NCBI RefSeq assembly: GCF_021044825.1
Contig: NZ_JAJNOC010000001.1
Location: 496,001 to 560,000 of the forward strand
Reading direction: 5' to 3'
Length of the DNA stretch: 64,000 nucleotides
Origin: Massilia phyllostachyos
Lineage (GTDB): Bacteria > Pseudomonadota > Gammaproteobacteria > Burkholderiales > Burkholderiaceae_D
Below the pieces are notes generated by a model. That model saw only the letters and a list, made by a program, of their open reading frames with translations. It had not been told where the DNA came from and made no database searches. A program made the position numbers and the translations under genes. Positions 52,593-63,100 of the stretch are shown here, piece after piece (the first letter of the stretch is position 1; every line of letters begins with the position of its first letter).

Positions 52593-53852
52593 ATGCGCGC
52601 TTTCTGGACCCTGGTGCACCGGTATGCCGGATTGATCACCGCCGCCTTCCTGTTCGTGAGCGGCGTGACCGGCGCCGTCATCTCCTGGGACCACGAGCTG
52701 GACGACCTGCTCAATCCGCACCTGATGGAAGCGCACACGCCGGGCACGGCGCAGCCGGCGCTGGCATTGGCGCGGAAGGTCGAGGCGCAGTATCCGGAGG
52801 TGCGGGTGTCCTATGTCCCGCTGCATCCGGAACCGGGCCGCTCGCTGGCCCTCGGCGTGTCGCCGCGCTGGGATCCAGCAGCGAACGCCATGACGAAGCC
52901 CGGCTTCAACCAGGTCTTCCTCGACCCGGTCACCGGCGCGGAACTGGGCAAGCGCGAATGGGGCGCGGTGTGGCCGATCAGCCGCGAGACCTTCGTCTCC
53001 TTCCTGTACCGGCTGCACTACACCCTGCACATCCCCGAGATGTGGGGCATCGACCGCTGGGGCATCTGGCTGCTGGGCGTGATCGCGATGATCTGGACGG
53101 TGGATTGTTTCGTCGGCTTTTACCTGACCCTGCCGGTGCGCAGGAAAGCCGCGACGGCGGGCGGCAAGTCCTGGGGCGAGCGCTGGAAACCGGCCTGGAA
53201 GGTGCGCTGGAAGGGCGGCTCCAGCAAGCTCAATTTCGACCTGCACCGCGCCTTCAGCCTGTGGACCTGGGCGCTGCTCCTGATCCTGGCCTTCACCGCC
53301 TTCTCGCTGAACCTCTACAGCGAGATCTTCTATCCGGTGATGAAGACGGTGTCCGAAGTGACGCCGACGCCGTTCGACACCCGCCCCATGAAGCTGGGCG
53401 CCGACGTGATCGAGCCGCGCGTGGCGTTCGACAAGGTCGTGGACACCGCGGGTGCGGAAGCGGCGGCCCGGCAGTGGGAAGCGCCGGTCGGCGGCGTGTT
53501 CTATTCGCAGGAATACGGCATCTACATGGTCAGCTTCTTCGAGCCGGGGAACGACCACGGCACCGGCGGCGTCGGCCCGCCGATCCTGTATTACGACGGC
53601 GTGAACGGGCAGTTGCTGGGCGAGCGCCAGCCGTGGAAGGGCAGCGCGGCGGACATCTTCGTGCAGGCGCAGTTCCCGTTGCATTCGGGGCGCATCCTGG
53701 GGATTCCGGGGCGGATCCTGATTTCCGTGATGGGGGTGGTGGTGGCCATGCTGAGCGTGACCGGGGTGATTATCTGGTGGCGGAAGCGCAGGTCGCGCAA
53801 GGCAGTCGCGACCCAGCGCGTATCGGAAGAAATGAAGGAAGTGTTAACCTGA
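52593..53852 (+). CDS. PepSY-associated transmembrane protein, iron-regulated
   Basis: A 419-residue inner-membrane protein with four membrane segments: LITAAFLFVSGVTGAVISW at the start, IWLLGVIAMIWTVDCFVGFYLTL, LWTWALLLILAFTAFSLNL, and ILISVMGVVVAMLSVTGVIIWW near the end, with conserved His residues near the helices (LVHRYAG, LHYTLHIPE, DLHRAFSLW). Members next to siderophore receptors are thought to reduce ferric siderophores. Cotranscribed with the receptor; start behind AGGGGA. Confidence 0.9.
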   Translation: MRAFWTLVHRYAGLITAAFLFVSGVTGAVISWDHELDDLLNPHLMEAHTPGTAQPALALARKVEAQYPEVRVSYVPLHPEPGRSLALGVSPRWDPAANAMTKPGFNQVFLDPVTGAELGKREWGAVWPISRETFVSFLYRLHYTLHIPEMWGIDRWGIWLLGVIAMIWTVDCFVGFYLTLPVRRKAATAGGKSWGERWKPAWKVRWKGGSSKLNFDLHRAFSLWTWALLLILAFTAFSLNLYSEIFYPVMKTVSEVTPTPFDTRPMKLGADVIEPRVAFDKVVDTAGAEAAARQWEAPVGGVFYSQEYGIYMVSFFEPGNDHGTGGVGPPILYYDGVNGQLLGERQPWKGSAADIFVQAQFPLHSGRILGIPGRILISVMGVVVAMLSVTGVIIWWRKRRSRKAVATQRVSEEMKEVLT

Positions 53853-53970
53853 AGACCGTCGTACGCGCCACTGGCGCCTACGACTTCCGGCGAAGGCCGG
53901 AACCCAAGTTTGCATGCGTACCAGCTGCTCAACGACATTGGGCACCGGCCTTCGCCGGTGCGACGGTCTT
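53852..53970. repeat. Head-to-head pair of dispersed palindromic repeats
   Basis: A long-subtype copy in plus orientation (AAGACCGTCG... to CCCAAGTTTGCATGC, 53852-53917) faces a short minus-orientation copy (ACATTGGGCACCGGC... to ...CGACGGTCTT, 53936-53970). It occupies nearly the whole gap between the convergent PepSY and hemL genes, ending 4 bases before the hemL stop. Confidence 0.8.
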
Positions 53971-53974
53971 GCGG

Positions 53975-55267
53975 CTAACCGATGCGTTTGAATACGCGGC
54001 GTGCTGCTTCGATCGTTTCGTCGATCACCGCGTCGGTATGCTGCGCCGACACGAACCCCGCTTCGAACATCGCCGGCGCAAAATACACGCCTTCGTCCAG
54101 CATGCCGTGGAAGAAGCGATTGAAGCGCTCCTTGTCGCCCGCCATCATCTGCCCATAGGTCGACGGCACGTTGTGATTGAAGTAGAAGCCGAACATCCCC
54201 CCGACCGCATCGCCGCAGAACGGAATGTCCGCTTCCTTCGCCGCCTCGGTCAGCCCGTTCACCAGGCGCTGCGCCGCCGCCCCCAGCCGCTCGTAGAACC
54301 CCGGCTCCTGGATCAGCTTCAGCGTCGTCATCCCTGCCGCCACAGCCACCGGATTGCCCGACAGCGTGCCCGCCTGGTACACCGGCCCGATCGGCGCCAT
54401 CTTCTGCATCAGTTCCGCGCGCCCGCCGAAGGCCGCCACCGGCAGGCCGCCGCCGATCACCTTGCCCAGCGCGGTGAGATCCGGCGTAATGCCGTACATC
54501 TCCTGCGCGCCGCCGAGGCCCACGCGGAAGCCGCACATCACCTCGTCGAAGATCAGCACCGCGCCATGCTCGGTGCACAGCTCGCGCATGCGGGTCAGGA
54601 ATTCCGGCGTGGCGCGGATCAGGTTCATGTTGCCGGCCACCGGCTCGACGATCACGCAGGCGATGGTGTCGCCCATCGAGGCGAAGGCGTCTTCCAGCTG
54701 CGGGATGTTGTTGTAGTCGAGGACCAGGGTGTGCTTCACGAAGTCTTCCGGCACGCCGGCGGACGTCGGGTTGCCGAAGGTGAGCAGGCCGCTGCCGGCC
54801 TTCACCAGCAGCGAATCGGCGTGGCCGTGGTAGCAGCCTTCGAACTTGACGATCTTGTCGCGGCCCGTTGCGCCGCGCGCCAGGCGCAGGGCGCTCATGG
54901 TCGCCTCGGTGCCCGAGGACACCAGGCGCACCTGCTCGATCGACGGCACCAGGCGGCAGAGCTCTTCGGCGATCTCGATCTCGCCTTCGGTCGGCGCGCC
55001 GAAGGACAGGCCATTCGCGGCCGCATCCTGCACCGCCTTGACCACCTTCGGATGCGCATGGCCGACGATGGCCGGGCCCCAGGAACCGATATAGTCGATG
55101 TAGCGCTTGCCGTCCGCGTCCCAGAAGTAGGGGCCTTCGGCGCGGGTGATGAAGCGCGGGGTGCCTCCCACCGAGCGGAAGGCGCGCACCGGCGAGTTCA
55201 CGCCGCCCGGTGTGGTCTGCTGGGCGCGGGCGAACAGCTGGTCGTTCTTCGAAGTATGTTCAGTCAT
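53975..55267 (-). CDS. hemL: Glutamate-1-semialdehyde 2,1-aminomutase
   Basis: Forms 5-aminolevulinate for haem synthesis in the C5 pathway, a PLP enzyme of 430 residues. Seen: [21 protein letters not shown] start, [14 protein letters not shown], the PLP Lys in [20 protein letters not shown] and [14 protein letters not shown]. The length is normal. The start at 55267 has a weak ribosome site. It lies 18 bases downstream of the ThiD-like gene on the same strand. Confidence 0.97.
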   Translation of the reverse strand: MTEHTSKNDQLFARAQQTTPGGVNSPVRAFRSVGGTPRFITRAEGPYFWDADGKRYIDYIGSWGPAIVGHAHPKVVKAVQDAAANGLSFGAPTEGEIEIAEELCRLVPSIEQVRLVSSGTEATMSALRLARGATGRDKIVKFEGCYHGHADSLLVKAGSGLLTFGNPTSAGVPEDFVKHTLVLDYNNIPQLEDAFASMGDTIACVIVEPVAGNMNLIRATPEFLTRMRELCTEHGAVLIFDEVMCGFRVGLGGAQEMYGITPDLTALGKVIGGGLPVAAFGGRAELMQKMAPIGPVYQAGTLSGNPVAVAAGMTTLKLIQEPGFYERLGAAAQRLVNGLTEAAKEADIPFCGDAVGGMFGFYFNHNVPSTYGQMMAGDKERFNRFFHGMLDEGVYFAPAMFEAGFVSAQHTDAVIDETIEAARRVFKRIG

Positions 55268-55285
55268 GGTCTCTTGGAGGGCAGG

Positions 55286-56089
55286 TCAGGCCCGGTAGAA
55301 TTTATTGGGAATGAATTTGCCCATGCCGAAGCGCTGGGCGTGTTCGAGGGCGCCGTTGGTGTAGTCCTGGGCGGCGAACAGCGCCTGCGGCGCGTCCATG
55401 CCATGCGCCATCAGGGCGGTGAAGGCGGCCGAATAGGTATTGCCGGCGCCCACAAAAGGCCCGGGCAGGTGCTGCCACTCGACCTTGGCCACCACGCCGT
55501 CGGCGTCGAACAGGGTGTTCGAGCAGGTGCCGGTTTCGTCGCGGGTGCCAGTGACCAGCACGTACTGGCAGCCGGCATTGGTGAGTTCGGCCACGTCTTC
55601 CAGCAGGGAGCCGTCGTTCGCGGCTTCGCGCCAGGTCTCGGCCATGCGGCCCAGTTCCGACTGCGACAGCATCAGCACCGTGGTCTGCGGCGCGAGGATC
55701 GAGCGGATCGCCGACAGCATCTCCTCGTCGGCCAGGCCGGAGTCGGGCAGGGCGGTGAGGAATGGGTCGAGGATCAGCGGGGCGTCCGGATAGTCGGACA
55801 CGATCTCGGCGATCGCCGCCAGCTGCAGGACGTTGGCGACGGCGCCGACCTTGAAGGCGGCCACCGGCATGTCCTCGAGCAGGACTCTCGCCTGGTCGGC
55901 CATCCAGTCGCTGTCGACTTCGTGCAGGTTCTCGACCTTGGCGCTGTCCGCCACGAGGATGCCGGCGACCACCGACAATCCGTGGCACCCGTTGGCGGCG
56001 AAGGCGGCCAGGTCGGCCTGCACGCCGAGCGCGCCGACCGGGTCGGACACGCCAAATGTCAGGATAAGGGGTAACGTTTGGTTTTGCAC
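55286..56089 (-). CDS. ThiD-like kinase with divergent active-site motifs
   Basis: A 267-residue ribokinase-fold protein related to hydroxymethylpyrimidine (phosphate) kinase. The N-terminal block reads FGVSDPVGALGVQADLAAF where ThiD normally has GSDSGGGAGIQADLK; the usual VVDPVM region reads LILDPFLTAL; and the C-terminal anion-hole motif, GTGCT in ThiD, reads GAGNTYSAAF, replacing the conserved Cys. It may therefore have a different substrate or reduced activity. Start codon is GTG at 56089; no in-frame ATG is available. It sits upstream of hemL and divergent from rubredoxin. Confidence 0.75.
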   Translation of the reverse strand: MQNQTLPLILTFGVSDPVGALGVQADLAAFAANGCHGLSVVAGILVADSAKVENLHEVDSDWMADQARVLLEDMPVAAFKVGAVANVLQLAAIAEIVSDYPDAPLILDPFLTALPDSGLADEEMLSAIRSILAPQTTVLMLSQSELGRMAETWREAANDGSLLEDVAELTNAGCQYVLVTGTRDETGTCSNTLFDADGVVAKVEWQHLPGPFVGAGNTYSAAFTALMAHGMDAPQALFAAQDYTNGALEHAQRFGMGKFIPNKFYRA

Positions 56090-56146
56090 GGCTGCTGCAT
56101 GTAAGATACGCGACTCTCCATTCTACTAGATACAAGGACGTATATT

Positions 56147-56335
56147 GTGAGCACTGAATCGACGGCCCCATTCCAGACCTGGATGTGCCTGATCTGCGGC
56201 TGGGTGTATGACGAGGCCGCCGGCGCCCCGGACGACGGCATCGCCCCGGGCACCCGCTGGGCCGATGTCCCGATGAACTGGACTTGCCCGGAATGCGGCG
56301 CGCGCAAGGACGATTTCGAGATGACGGCTATCTAA
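56147..56335 (+). CDS. Rubredoxin
   Basis: A 62-residue electron carrier with one iron bound by four Cys: WMCLICGWVYDEAAG and NWTCPECGARKDDFEM. The start is GTG at 56147 behind AAGGA, giving a 12-residue N-terminal extension before the fold. It is divergent from the ThiD-like gene. In related bacteria rubredoxin genes commonly lie at this spot; the partner protein is unknown. Confidence 0.95.
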   Translation: MSTESTAPFQTWMCLICGWVYDEAAGAPDDGIAPGTRWADVPMNWTCPECGARKDDFEMTAI

Positions 56336-56349
56336 AATGGCAATCAAAT

Positions 56350-56368
56350 CAGGCAACTAAGTTGCCTG
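56350..56368 (+). terminator. Hairpin after rubredoxin
   Basis: CAGGCAAC (56350-56357) - TAA - GTTGCCTG (56361-56368), a perfect 8-bp stem 15 bases after the rubredoxin stop, without a T run. Confidence 0.55.
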
Positions 56369-56369
56369 C

Positions 56370-56415
56370 GCAGCACGTCAGTTTGCAAGTTATTACCAAA
56401 GAGTTGACGTGCTGC
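56370..56415. promoter_or_regulatory. Long-arm inverted repeat before the pil-chp operon
   Basis: GCAGCACGTCA (56370-56380) and TGACGTGCTGC (56405-56415) are exact reverse complements 24 bases apart. They could form a stem-loop at the rubredoxin transcript end or two operator half-sites about three helical turns apart upstream of pilG. A possible extended -10 (TGCTATCTT, 56445-56453) lies downstream. Confidence 0.5.
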
Positions 56416-56480
56416 AACACTTTTCGCACAAGCCAAACCCCCTGTGCTATCTTGACGTTTCATGCTGAAGTGAAACGAAA

Positions 56481-56876
56481 ATGACGATATCGCCGCAATC
56501 GACCGGCCTGACCATCATGGTGATCGACGACAGCAGCACGATCCGCCGTTCCGCCGAAATCTTCCTGACCCAGGCCGGTTACCACGTAGTGCTGGCGGAC
56601 GATGGCTTCGATGCGCTCGCCAAGATCAACGACCACCACCCCGCGCTGGTGTTCTGCGACATCCTGATGCCGCGCCTGGACGGATACCAGACCTGTGCCC
56701 TGATCAAGAAGAGCGCGCGCTTCCACGCGACGCCGGTGCTGATGCTGTCGTCCAAGGACGGCCTGTTCGACCGTGCGCGCGGCGCGATGGTCGGCGCCTC
56801 GGCCTATCTGACCAAACCGTTTTCCAAGGACAGCCTGCTGGCCGCGGTGCGCGAGCACACGGCGGACAAGGCCTGA
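56481..56876 (+). CDS. pilG: Twitching motility response regulator PilG
   Basis: A 131-residue single-domain receiver of the Pil-Chp pathway: acidic pair in MVIDDSST, phospho-acceptor Asp in VFCDILMPRLDG, Thr/Ser in LMLSSKDG and Lys in YLTKPF. Phosphorylated PilG promotes pilus extension in Pseudomonas. It is the first gene of the pilGHIJL operon. The ribosome site (GAAACGAAA) is poor. Confidence 0.93.
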   Translation: MTISPQSTGLTIMVIDDSSTIRRSAEIFLTQAGYHVVLADDGFDALAKINDHHPALVFCDILMPRLDGYQTCALIKKSARFHATPVLMLSSKDGLFDRARGAMVGASAYLTKPFSKDSLLAAVREHTADKA

Positions 56877-56916
56877 TCCACCCATGCAGTCCGAACACCG
56901 AACACCGGAGCCCAAC

Positions 56917-57303
56917 GTGGCCATACACAAGATCCTGATCGTCGACGATTCCCCGACCGAACGCTTTTATCTGACCGACATCCTGGCGCGCGCCGGCTAT
57001 GAGGTGAGCACCGCCGTCAACGGCGAGGAGGCGATCGACAAGATCCGCGCCGAGCGCCCGCAACTGATCCTGATGGACGTGGTCATGCCCGGCGCGAACG
57101 GCTTCCAGGTGACGCGCGCCATCGCCCGCGACCCGGACCTGAGCGCGGTCCCGGTCATCATCTGCAGCAGCAAGAACCAGGAGACCGACCGCATCTGGGG
57201 CATGCGCCAGGGCGCGCGCGACTACCTGGTGAAGCCGGTCGACCCGGCGCTGCTGCTGGGCGCCATCGCCACGCTCGACGCGCAAGCGGCCGCAGCGGCA
57301 TGA
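56917..57303 (+). CDS. pilH: Twitching motility response regulator PilH
   Basis: A 128-residue single-domain receiver: KILIVDDSPTERFYLTDIL start, Asp in LILMDVVMPGANG, Ser in VIICSSKN and Lys in YLVKPVDP. The start chosen is GTG at 56917, preceded by GGAG at the right distance and giving the usual PilH start (M/V-AIHKILIVDD); an ATG at 56884 has no ribosome site and would add 11 residues. It overlaps pilI by 4 bases. PilH is thought to act as a phosphate sink opposing PilG. Confidence 0.9.
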   Translation: MAIHKILIVDDSPTERFYLTDILARAGYEVSTAVNGEEAIDKIRAERPQLILMDVVMPGANGFQVTRAIARDPDLSAVPVIICSSKNQETDRIWGMRQGARDYLVKPVDPALLLGAIATLDAQAAAAA

Positions 57304-57818
57304 GCGACACCGGCGCCGCACGCCGCGCCCGCCTGCGCGAATACCAGGAGCAGCTCCTCGAGCGCATGCAGGCCGCGAAGAGCGGCAGCGGCGCGCCGAT
57401 CCAGCAGCTCGGCCTGCAGGTGGGCGGCACCCGCTACCTGCTCGACCTGCTGGAAGCGGGCGAGATCGTCGCCCCGGTGCCGCCGGTGCGCGTGCCGCTG
57501 ACCGTGCCCTGGTACCTGGGCCTGGCCAATGTGCGCGGCACCCTGGTCGGCGTGGTCGACCTGGCGCGCTACCTGGGCGAGGACGGGGCGGCAGGCGCCG
57601 GCCCGGCCACCCGCATGATCACCTTCGCGCCCGTGCTGGGCGTGAACTGCGCGCTGCTGGCCGAGCGCGTGTTCGGCCTGCGCCAGGCCAGCGGCATGAC
57701 GCGCGACGGCGACGCCCTGGTCGACGCCGACGGCCAGCGCTGGACCCCGCTTTCGCTCGCGGCGCTGGTGCGCGAGCCTCGTTTCCTCGATGTGACACAG
57801 CCACCAGAACCACAATAA
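57300..57818 (+). CDS. pilI: CheW-like scaffold protein PilI
   Basis: A 172-residue CheW-domain protein that couples the PilJ receptor to the PilL kinase: LGLQVGGTRYLLDLLEAGEIVAP, VPWYLGLANVRGTLVGVVDLARYLG and NCALLAERVFGLRQ. An N-terminal helix (RARLREYQEQLLERMQAA) precedes the domain. ATGA overlap with pilH. Confidence 0.92.
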   Translation: MSDTGAARRARLREYQEQLLERMQAAKSGSGAPIQQLGLQVGGTRYLLDLLEAGEIVAPVPPVRVPLTVPWYLGLANVRGTLVGVVDLARYLGEDGAAGAGPATRMITFAPVLGVNCALLAERVFGLRQASGMTRDGDALVDADGQRWTPLSLAALVREPRFLDVTQPPEPQ

Positions 57819-57842
57819 CGACAGCAGGACTAGGGAGCCGGT

Positions 57843-60104
57843 ATGGGATTCGCCACGAAACTCAGCATGAACGTATTCTCGAAGGAAGACCCGGACGGGG
57901 ACTCCGTCCTGACCGCGCCCGATACGCAGTTCGGCCCCGGTGCGTCCCCTGACGGCCAGGTGCACGGCTCGGCCGAAGCGGCCGCGCGCCGGCTCGGCAA
58001 CACCCGTGCGCGCCGGCCGCAGATCGTGGCCGACGAGGACGAGAACCTGCGCCTGCCCCTGATCGGCCATATGCCGCTGGCGCGCCAGCTGCGCCTGGTG
58101 CTGGTCGCCTTTGTCGCCGGCATCCTGCTGACCGTGACCGCGATGTGGCAGGACGGCGCCCACACCGACGTGGTCTCGCAGCAGGGCCAGCTGGCGGCGG
58201 ACGCGCTGATGCACTCGCAGCGCGTGGCCAAGGCCGCGCCCAACGCCCTGCGCGGCGAGGCCACCGCCTTCGTCGAACTGGACGAAAGCCGCGCCGAACT
58301 GGGGCGCCTCCTGACCCTGCTGGCGCGCGGCGGCAAGTCCGGCGCCCTCGACCTGCCGCCCGCCTCCGGCCAGCTGGCGGCCATGCTGGCCAAGGCGCGC
58401 TCGGGCTGGTCGGCCTCGAACGCGGCCGCCAGCACCATCGTCGGCAACAAGCGCCACCTGATCGGCTTCGGCGCCAGCGTCGACCGCCTCGACGCCCTGG
58501 TCCCCGACCTGCAGCTTCTCGCCGACCGCCTGCGCGGCGGCAGCGCGCGCGACGCCGCCGCCGGCGAGCGCCTGGCCGCGCTGAGCGAACGCCTGCCGGC
58601 CGCCGCCCACGCCTTTTCCAGCCCCGGCGCCGCCCACGGCGACGCCGCCAGGGTCGTCACGCGCGACAGCGCGGAACTCGGCGCCCTGCTCGATTCCCTG
58701 AGCACCGGCCCGAACCCGGTCGCCGACATCGACCTGCGCGAGCGCCTGGCCGCGGCGCGCATCCTGTGGAAGTCCTGGCAGGAAGGCGTGGCGCCGCTCG
58801 CCACCAATATGCACAACTTCGCCGCCGCCCGCACCGCCGAGGAAGTCGTGGCGCGCGACAACGAAGGCCTGCGCGCCACCCTGGCCAAGGCCCAGGCCGA
58901 GTACCGCGCCACGCTGGCGGTCAAGAGCAGCTGGTTCTGGGTGCTGGTCGGCGCCTCGGTGTTCACCCTGGCGATGGGCGGCAGCTTGAGCCGCGTGATG
59001 CTGCAGGACTCGCGCAACCGCACCCGCGGCGCCGAGGCGCGCCGCCAGGAAGCGGAAGCGATGCGCCAGCTGGCCCAGGCCAAGGAAGAAGAAGCCAAGG
59101 CCACCAACGACCAGAACCAGGCCGCCATTCTGCGCCTCATGAACGAACTGCAGGAAGTGGCGGACGGCGACCTGACGGTGCACGCCACCGTCTCGGAAGA
59201 CATCACCGGCGCGATCGCCGACTCGGTCAACTACACGGTCGAGGAATTGCGCGGCCTGGTGCAGCGCGTCATCAAGACCGCCGAGCAGGTGACCCACGCT
59301 TCCGGCGGCGCGCAGACCGTGTCGAGCGAGCTGCTGGGCGCGGCCGAAGCGCAGTCGCGCGAGATCCAGGACGCCTCCAGCACGGTGCTGCGGATGGCGA
59401 CGCAGATTTCCGACGTGTCGCGCTCGGCGACCGAATCGGCCGACGTGGCGCGCCAGTCGGTGGCGGCGGCGGAGCAGGGCGCGCAGGCGGTGCAGAATGC
59501 GATCCTGGGCATGAACGAGATCCGCGAGCAGATCCAGGAAACCTCGAAGCGCATCAAGCGCCTGGGCGAATCCTCGCAGGAGATCGGCGAGATCACCGAC
59601 CTGATTTCCGACATCACCGAACAGACCAACGTGCTGGCGCTGAACGCGGCGATCCAGGCCGCATCGGCCGGCGAAGCGGGACGCGGCTTCTCGGTGGTGG
59701 CGGAAGAGGTGCAGCGCCTGGCGGAACGCTCGGCCGAATCGGCCAAGCAGATCGGCGCGCTGGTGCGCACCATCCAGGCCGACACCCACGACGCGGTGGC
59801 GGCGATGGAAAAGTCGACCCAGGGCGTGGTCGAGGGCGCGCGCCTGTCGGATGCGGCGGGCGCCGCGCTGTCCGACATCTCGCGCGTGTCGAACCGCCTG
59901 GCGGAGCTGATCCAGGGAATTTCGCTGGCGGCCGAAGAACAGGCGACGTCGGCCAACGGCGTGGCCCATAATATGCAGCACATCCTGTCGGTGACCGAAC
60001 AGACCCAGGGCGGCACGCGCCAGACGGCGCAGTCGATCCATGAACTGGCGCTGCTGGCGCAGGAGCTGAAAGATTCCGTGTCGCGCTTCCGCGTCGCGGC
60101 CTGA
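57843..60104 (+). CDS. pilJ: Type IV pilus methyl-accepting chemotaxis protein PilJ
   Basis: Membrane chemoreceptor of the Pil-Chp system, 753 residues. A cytoplasmic N-terminal tail (about 75) leads to TM1 ([19 protein letters not shown]), a periplasmic helical domain (about 100-360), TM2 ([16 protein letters not shown]), a HAMP-like region with [17 protein letters not shown], and a signalling domain whose hairpin tip reads [33 protein letters not shown] in outline. It starts behind AGGGAG. The long N-terminal tail before TM1 is typical of this family in betaproteobacteria. Confidence 0.95.
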   Translation: MGFATKLSMNVFSKEDPDGDSVLTAPDTQFGPGASPDGQVHGSAEAAARRLGNTRARRPQIVADEDENLRLPLIGHMPLARQLRLVLVAFVAGILLTVTAMWQDGAHTDVVSQQGQLAADALMHSQRVAKAAPNALRGEATAFVELDESRAELGRLLTLLARGGKSGALDLPPASGQLAAMLAKARSGWSASNAAASTIVGNKRHLIGFGASVDRLDALVPDLQLLADRLRGGSARDAAAGERLAALSERLPAAAHAFSSPGAAHGDAARVVTRDSAELGALLDSLSTGPNPVADIDLRERLAAARILWKSWQEGVAPLATNMHNFAAARTAEEVVARDNEGLRATLAKAQAEYRATLAVKSSWFWVLVGASVFTLAMGGSLSRVMLQDSRNRTRGAEARRQEAEAMRQLAQAKEEEAKATNDQNQAAILRLMNELQEVADGDLTVHATVSEDITGAIADSVNYTVEELRGLVQRVIKTAEQVTHASGGAQTVSSELLGAAEAQSREIQDASSTVLRMATQISDVSRSATESADVARQSVAAAEQGAQAVQNAILGMNEIREQIQETSKRIKRLGESSQEIGEITDLISDITEQTNVLALNAAIQAASAGEAGRGFSVVAEEVQRLAERSAESAKQIGALVRTIQADTHDAVAAMEKSTQGVVEGARLSDAAGAALSDISRVSNRLAELIQGISLAAEEQATSANGVAHNMQHILSVTEQTQGGTRQTAQSIHELALLAQELKDSVSRFRVAA

Positions 60105-60124
60105 GACAAGCACTTACGAGCACA

Positions 60125-63100
60125 ATGACCAAGCCATCCTCCCGCCTGCCCGCCTTCGATACCGGACCGCTGTCGTGGGTGATCGGCGAGATCCGCGACG
60201 CCCTCGGGCGCTCGGGCACGGCGCTGCGCGACGCGGCCAGGCGTAGCCAGGAGGCCCAGCCGACCCTGCTGCTGCACGCCAAGACCCACCTGCACCAGGC
60301 CCACGGCGCGCTGCAGATGGTCGACGTCGAGGGCGTCAACGTGCTGGGCGGCGCGGCCGAACGGCTGATCGACCGCTTCAAGGATGGCCAGCTTCCCTGC
60401 ACCCCCGAGACCGTCAAGGTGGTGCAGGACGCATACCAGGCGCTGGTCGAATACCTGGATGAACTCCTGGCCGGCAGCCCGCAGCAGCCGGCGCGCCTGT
60501 TCCCGTATTACCGCGACCTGCAGGACCAGCTCGGGGTCGAACGCATCCACCCGTCCGACCTGCTGCCGTCCGACCTGGGCCAGGCGGTCGACCTGCCGCT
60601 GGCGGACAACGCCCCGCAGCCGGACATCGCGGCCTGCCGCGCGCGCTTCGAAAAGTCGCTGCTGCCTTACCTGAAAAGCGGAGAAGCCCAGCACGCGGCC
60701 GGCATGCGCGATGCGATTGCCCCGATCGCGGCCAGCCGGCAGGACGCCCGCGTGCGCCTGTTCTGGAGCGCGATGCACGCCTTCGCCGGCGTGGTCGCGG
60801 ACGGCCAGGTCGACGCCGACCTGTATGTGAAGCAGCTGCTCGGCCAGGTCAACCTGCAGCTGCGCCGCCTGTCGCAAGGGCAGGGCGGCACGCCGGATGC
60901 GATGCTGCGCGATGCGCTGTTCTTCGTTGCGGCCGCTGGCGAACCGAATGAAGATGCGCGGCGCCTGCGCGCGGCCTGCGGCCTCGATGGCCTGGTGCCG
61001 CACGATTACGCGGCGCGCCGCTACGGCCGCATCGACCAGGATGCGCTGCAGGAAGCGCGCGAAGCGCTGGCGCGCACCAAGTCGGACTGGGACCGCATCG
61101 CCAGCGAAGGCGTGGACGAGGGCGAGGTCAAGGAAGATTTCGACGCCCAGCTCTCGCGCCTGGCCGGCGCCAGCGAAAAGCTGGGCGCGCCGGCCCTGGC
61201 CCAGCTGCTGCGCGAACTGGGCCGCGCCGCCCAGGATGCGATCGCCGCCGGCCGCAGCGACGGCGTCAAGCTCGAGATGGCGGCGGCCATGCTGTTCGTC
61301 GAGAACGGCCTGGACCAGCTGCGCCAGCTGCCCGAGGACTTCGCCGAGAACGCCGAGGCGGTCGGCGCGCGCCTGCTGGCGCTGGCCGCGGGCGAAACCC
61401 CGCCGGATGCGCCGCAGTGGCAGGGCGAACTGGCGCGCCAGATCCAGCAGGGCCAGACGGTGGCCGTGCTGGCGGGCGAGATCAAGGCCGGCCTGCGCCA
61501 GGTCGAGAAGCTGCTCGACGATTACTACGACAACCCAGGCAAGCGCGAGGCGCTGGTCCAGGCCGAGCCGGTGCTGCACGGCGTGCAGGGCGCGCTGGCC
61601 ATCCTCGACCAGGAGCAGGCGGTGCTGGCGGCGCGCCACGTGGCCGGCGAAGTGCGGGTGCTGGCCCAGAGCGACGGCGAGGTGAACACGCAGTCGGCGC
61701 TGCTGCACAACATCGCCCAGAACATCGGCGCCCTCGGCTTCTTCACCGACCTGCTGGCCCAGAACAGCGAATCGGCCAAGGGCCGCTTCACCTTCGATGT
61801 CGAGAAACGCCTGCTGCGCGAGCTGCCCTTCGAATTCGTCGAGACGGCGCCGGAGGCCGCGCCCGAGCCCGCACCCGTTGCGGCGCCGGCGCCTGAGGTC
61901 ACGGCGCAGGAAGCGACGATCGAATCCGAGCTGCTCGAAATCTTCATCCTCGAAGCCCAGGAAGTGCTGGGACTGGTGGCGGCGAACCTGCCGCAGGCGG
62001 AAAGCACCCCCGACAACCAGGAAACCCTCACCCTGCTGCGCCGCGCCTTCCACACCCTGAAGGGCAGCAGCCGCATGGTGAACCTGGAGCGCTTCGCCGA
62101 AGGCGCGGCCGCGGTCGAGAAGGTCATGAATCTGTGGTTGTCGGAGGCGCGCAGCGCCACGCCGGCCCTGCTGGCGCTGCTGCGCGATGCGCATGCGCAG
62201 TTGTCCGCCTGGGTCGACGAGCTGGCCGCGCAAGGCGCGTCGCAGCGCGACAGCGAGACGCTGGTGGCGGCGGCGGCGCGCGTGCTGGAAGGCGGCGAGC
62301 CCGAGGCCGCGCCGGTGGCGCAAGTGGAGGAAGCCGCGCCCGCGACCAAGCGCGTGGGCGAACGCGAGATTCCGCTGGCCCTGTACACGATCTACCTCGA
62401 CGAAGCCGAGGCGCTGGTGGCGCTGCTGGCGCAGGATCTCGAGGACTGGCGCGCCGCGCCGCAGCGCCCCGCATCGGAAGACGCGGTCAAGGCTGCGCAC
62501 ACGCTGGCCGGGACCTCGTCCACGGTGGGCTTCGGCGCCTTGCACGACGTCGCCCACGCCTGGGAGTCGGTGCTGGAAAAACTGGCCGTTCCCGGCCCCG
62601 AGCTGGACGCCGCCGGCCGCGAGCTGCTGGACGCGACCCTGGCGCGGGCCCGCACCATGCTGCAGGTGTTCTCGCTCGGCGAACTCGCGCCGCCCCAGCC
62701 GGACCTGATCCACCAGCTCGAGACCCTGGGCGAGCGCCTGGCCGGCCAGCAGGCCGCCGGCGTCCATGGCGGCGCCGACACCGGCCTGGCCGCGAAACTG
62801 GATGCGCTGTTCGCCACCGCCTACGACGAGCTGCTGGCCGCCCCGCCGCCGGCGCCGCTGCCGCCGGAAGTGCGCGAAGAGGAAGAGAAGGCCGAGGCGG
62901 TCAGCGAGATCGACGACCTGTTCGACAGCTTCCTCGACGACCCCTTTGCGCCGCCGCCGCTGCTGCAGGCCGCGCCGGAGGAAGAGGCGCCCGCCTTTGT
63001 CGCGGTCACGCCGGACGAGGCGGTGCTGGCCGAAGCGGTACTGGACGAGGCCGTGCCGGATGTCGCGCCCGTTGCCGAGCCCGAGCCCGAGATCGAGATC

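Noticed and set aside
52958..56074. Plus-strand open frame of over 1000 codons crossing PepSY, hemL and thiD
   Set aside because: It spans two repeat elements and the antisense of two recognised genes; the translation is Arg/His-rich without domains.
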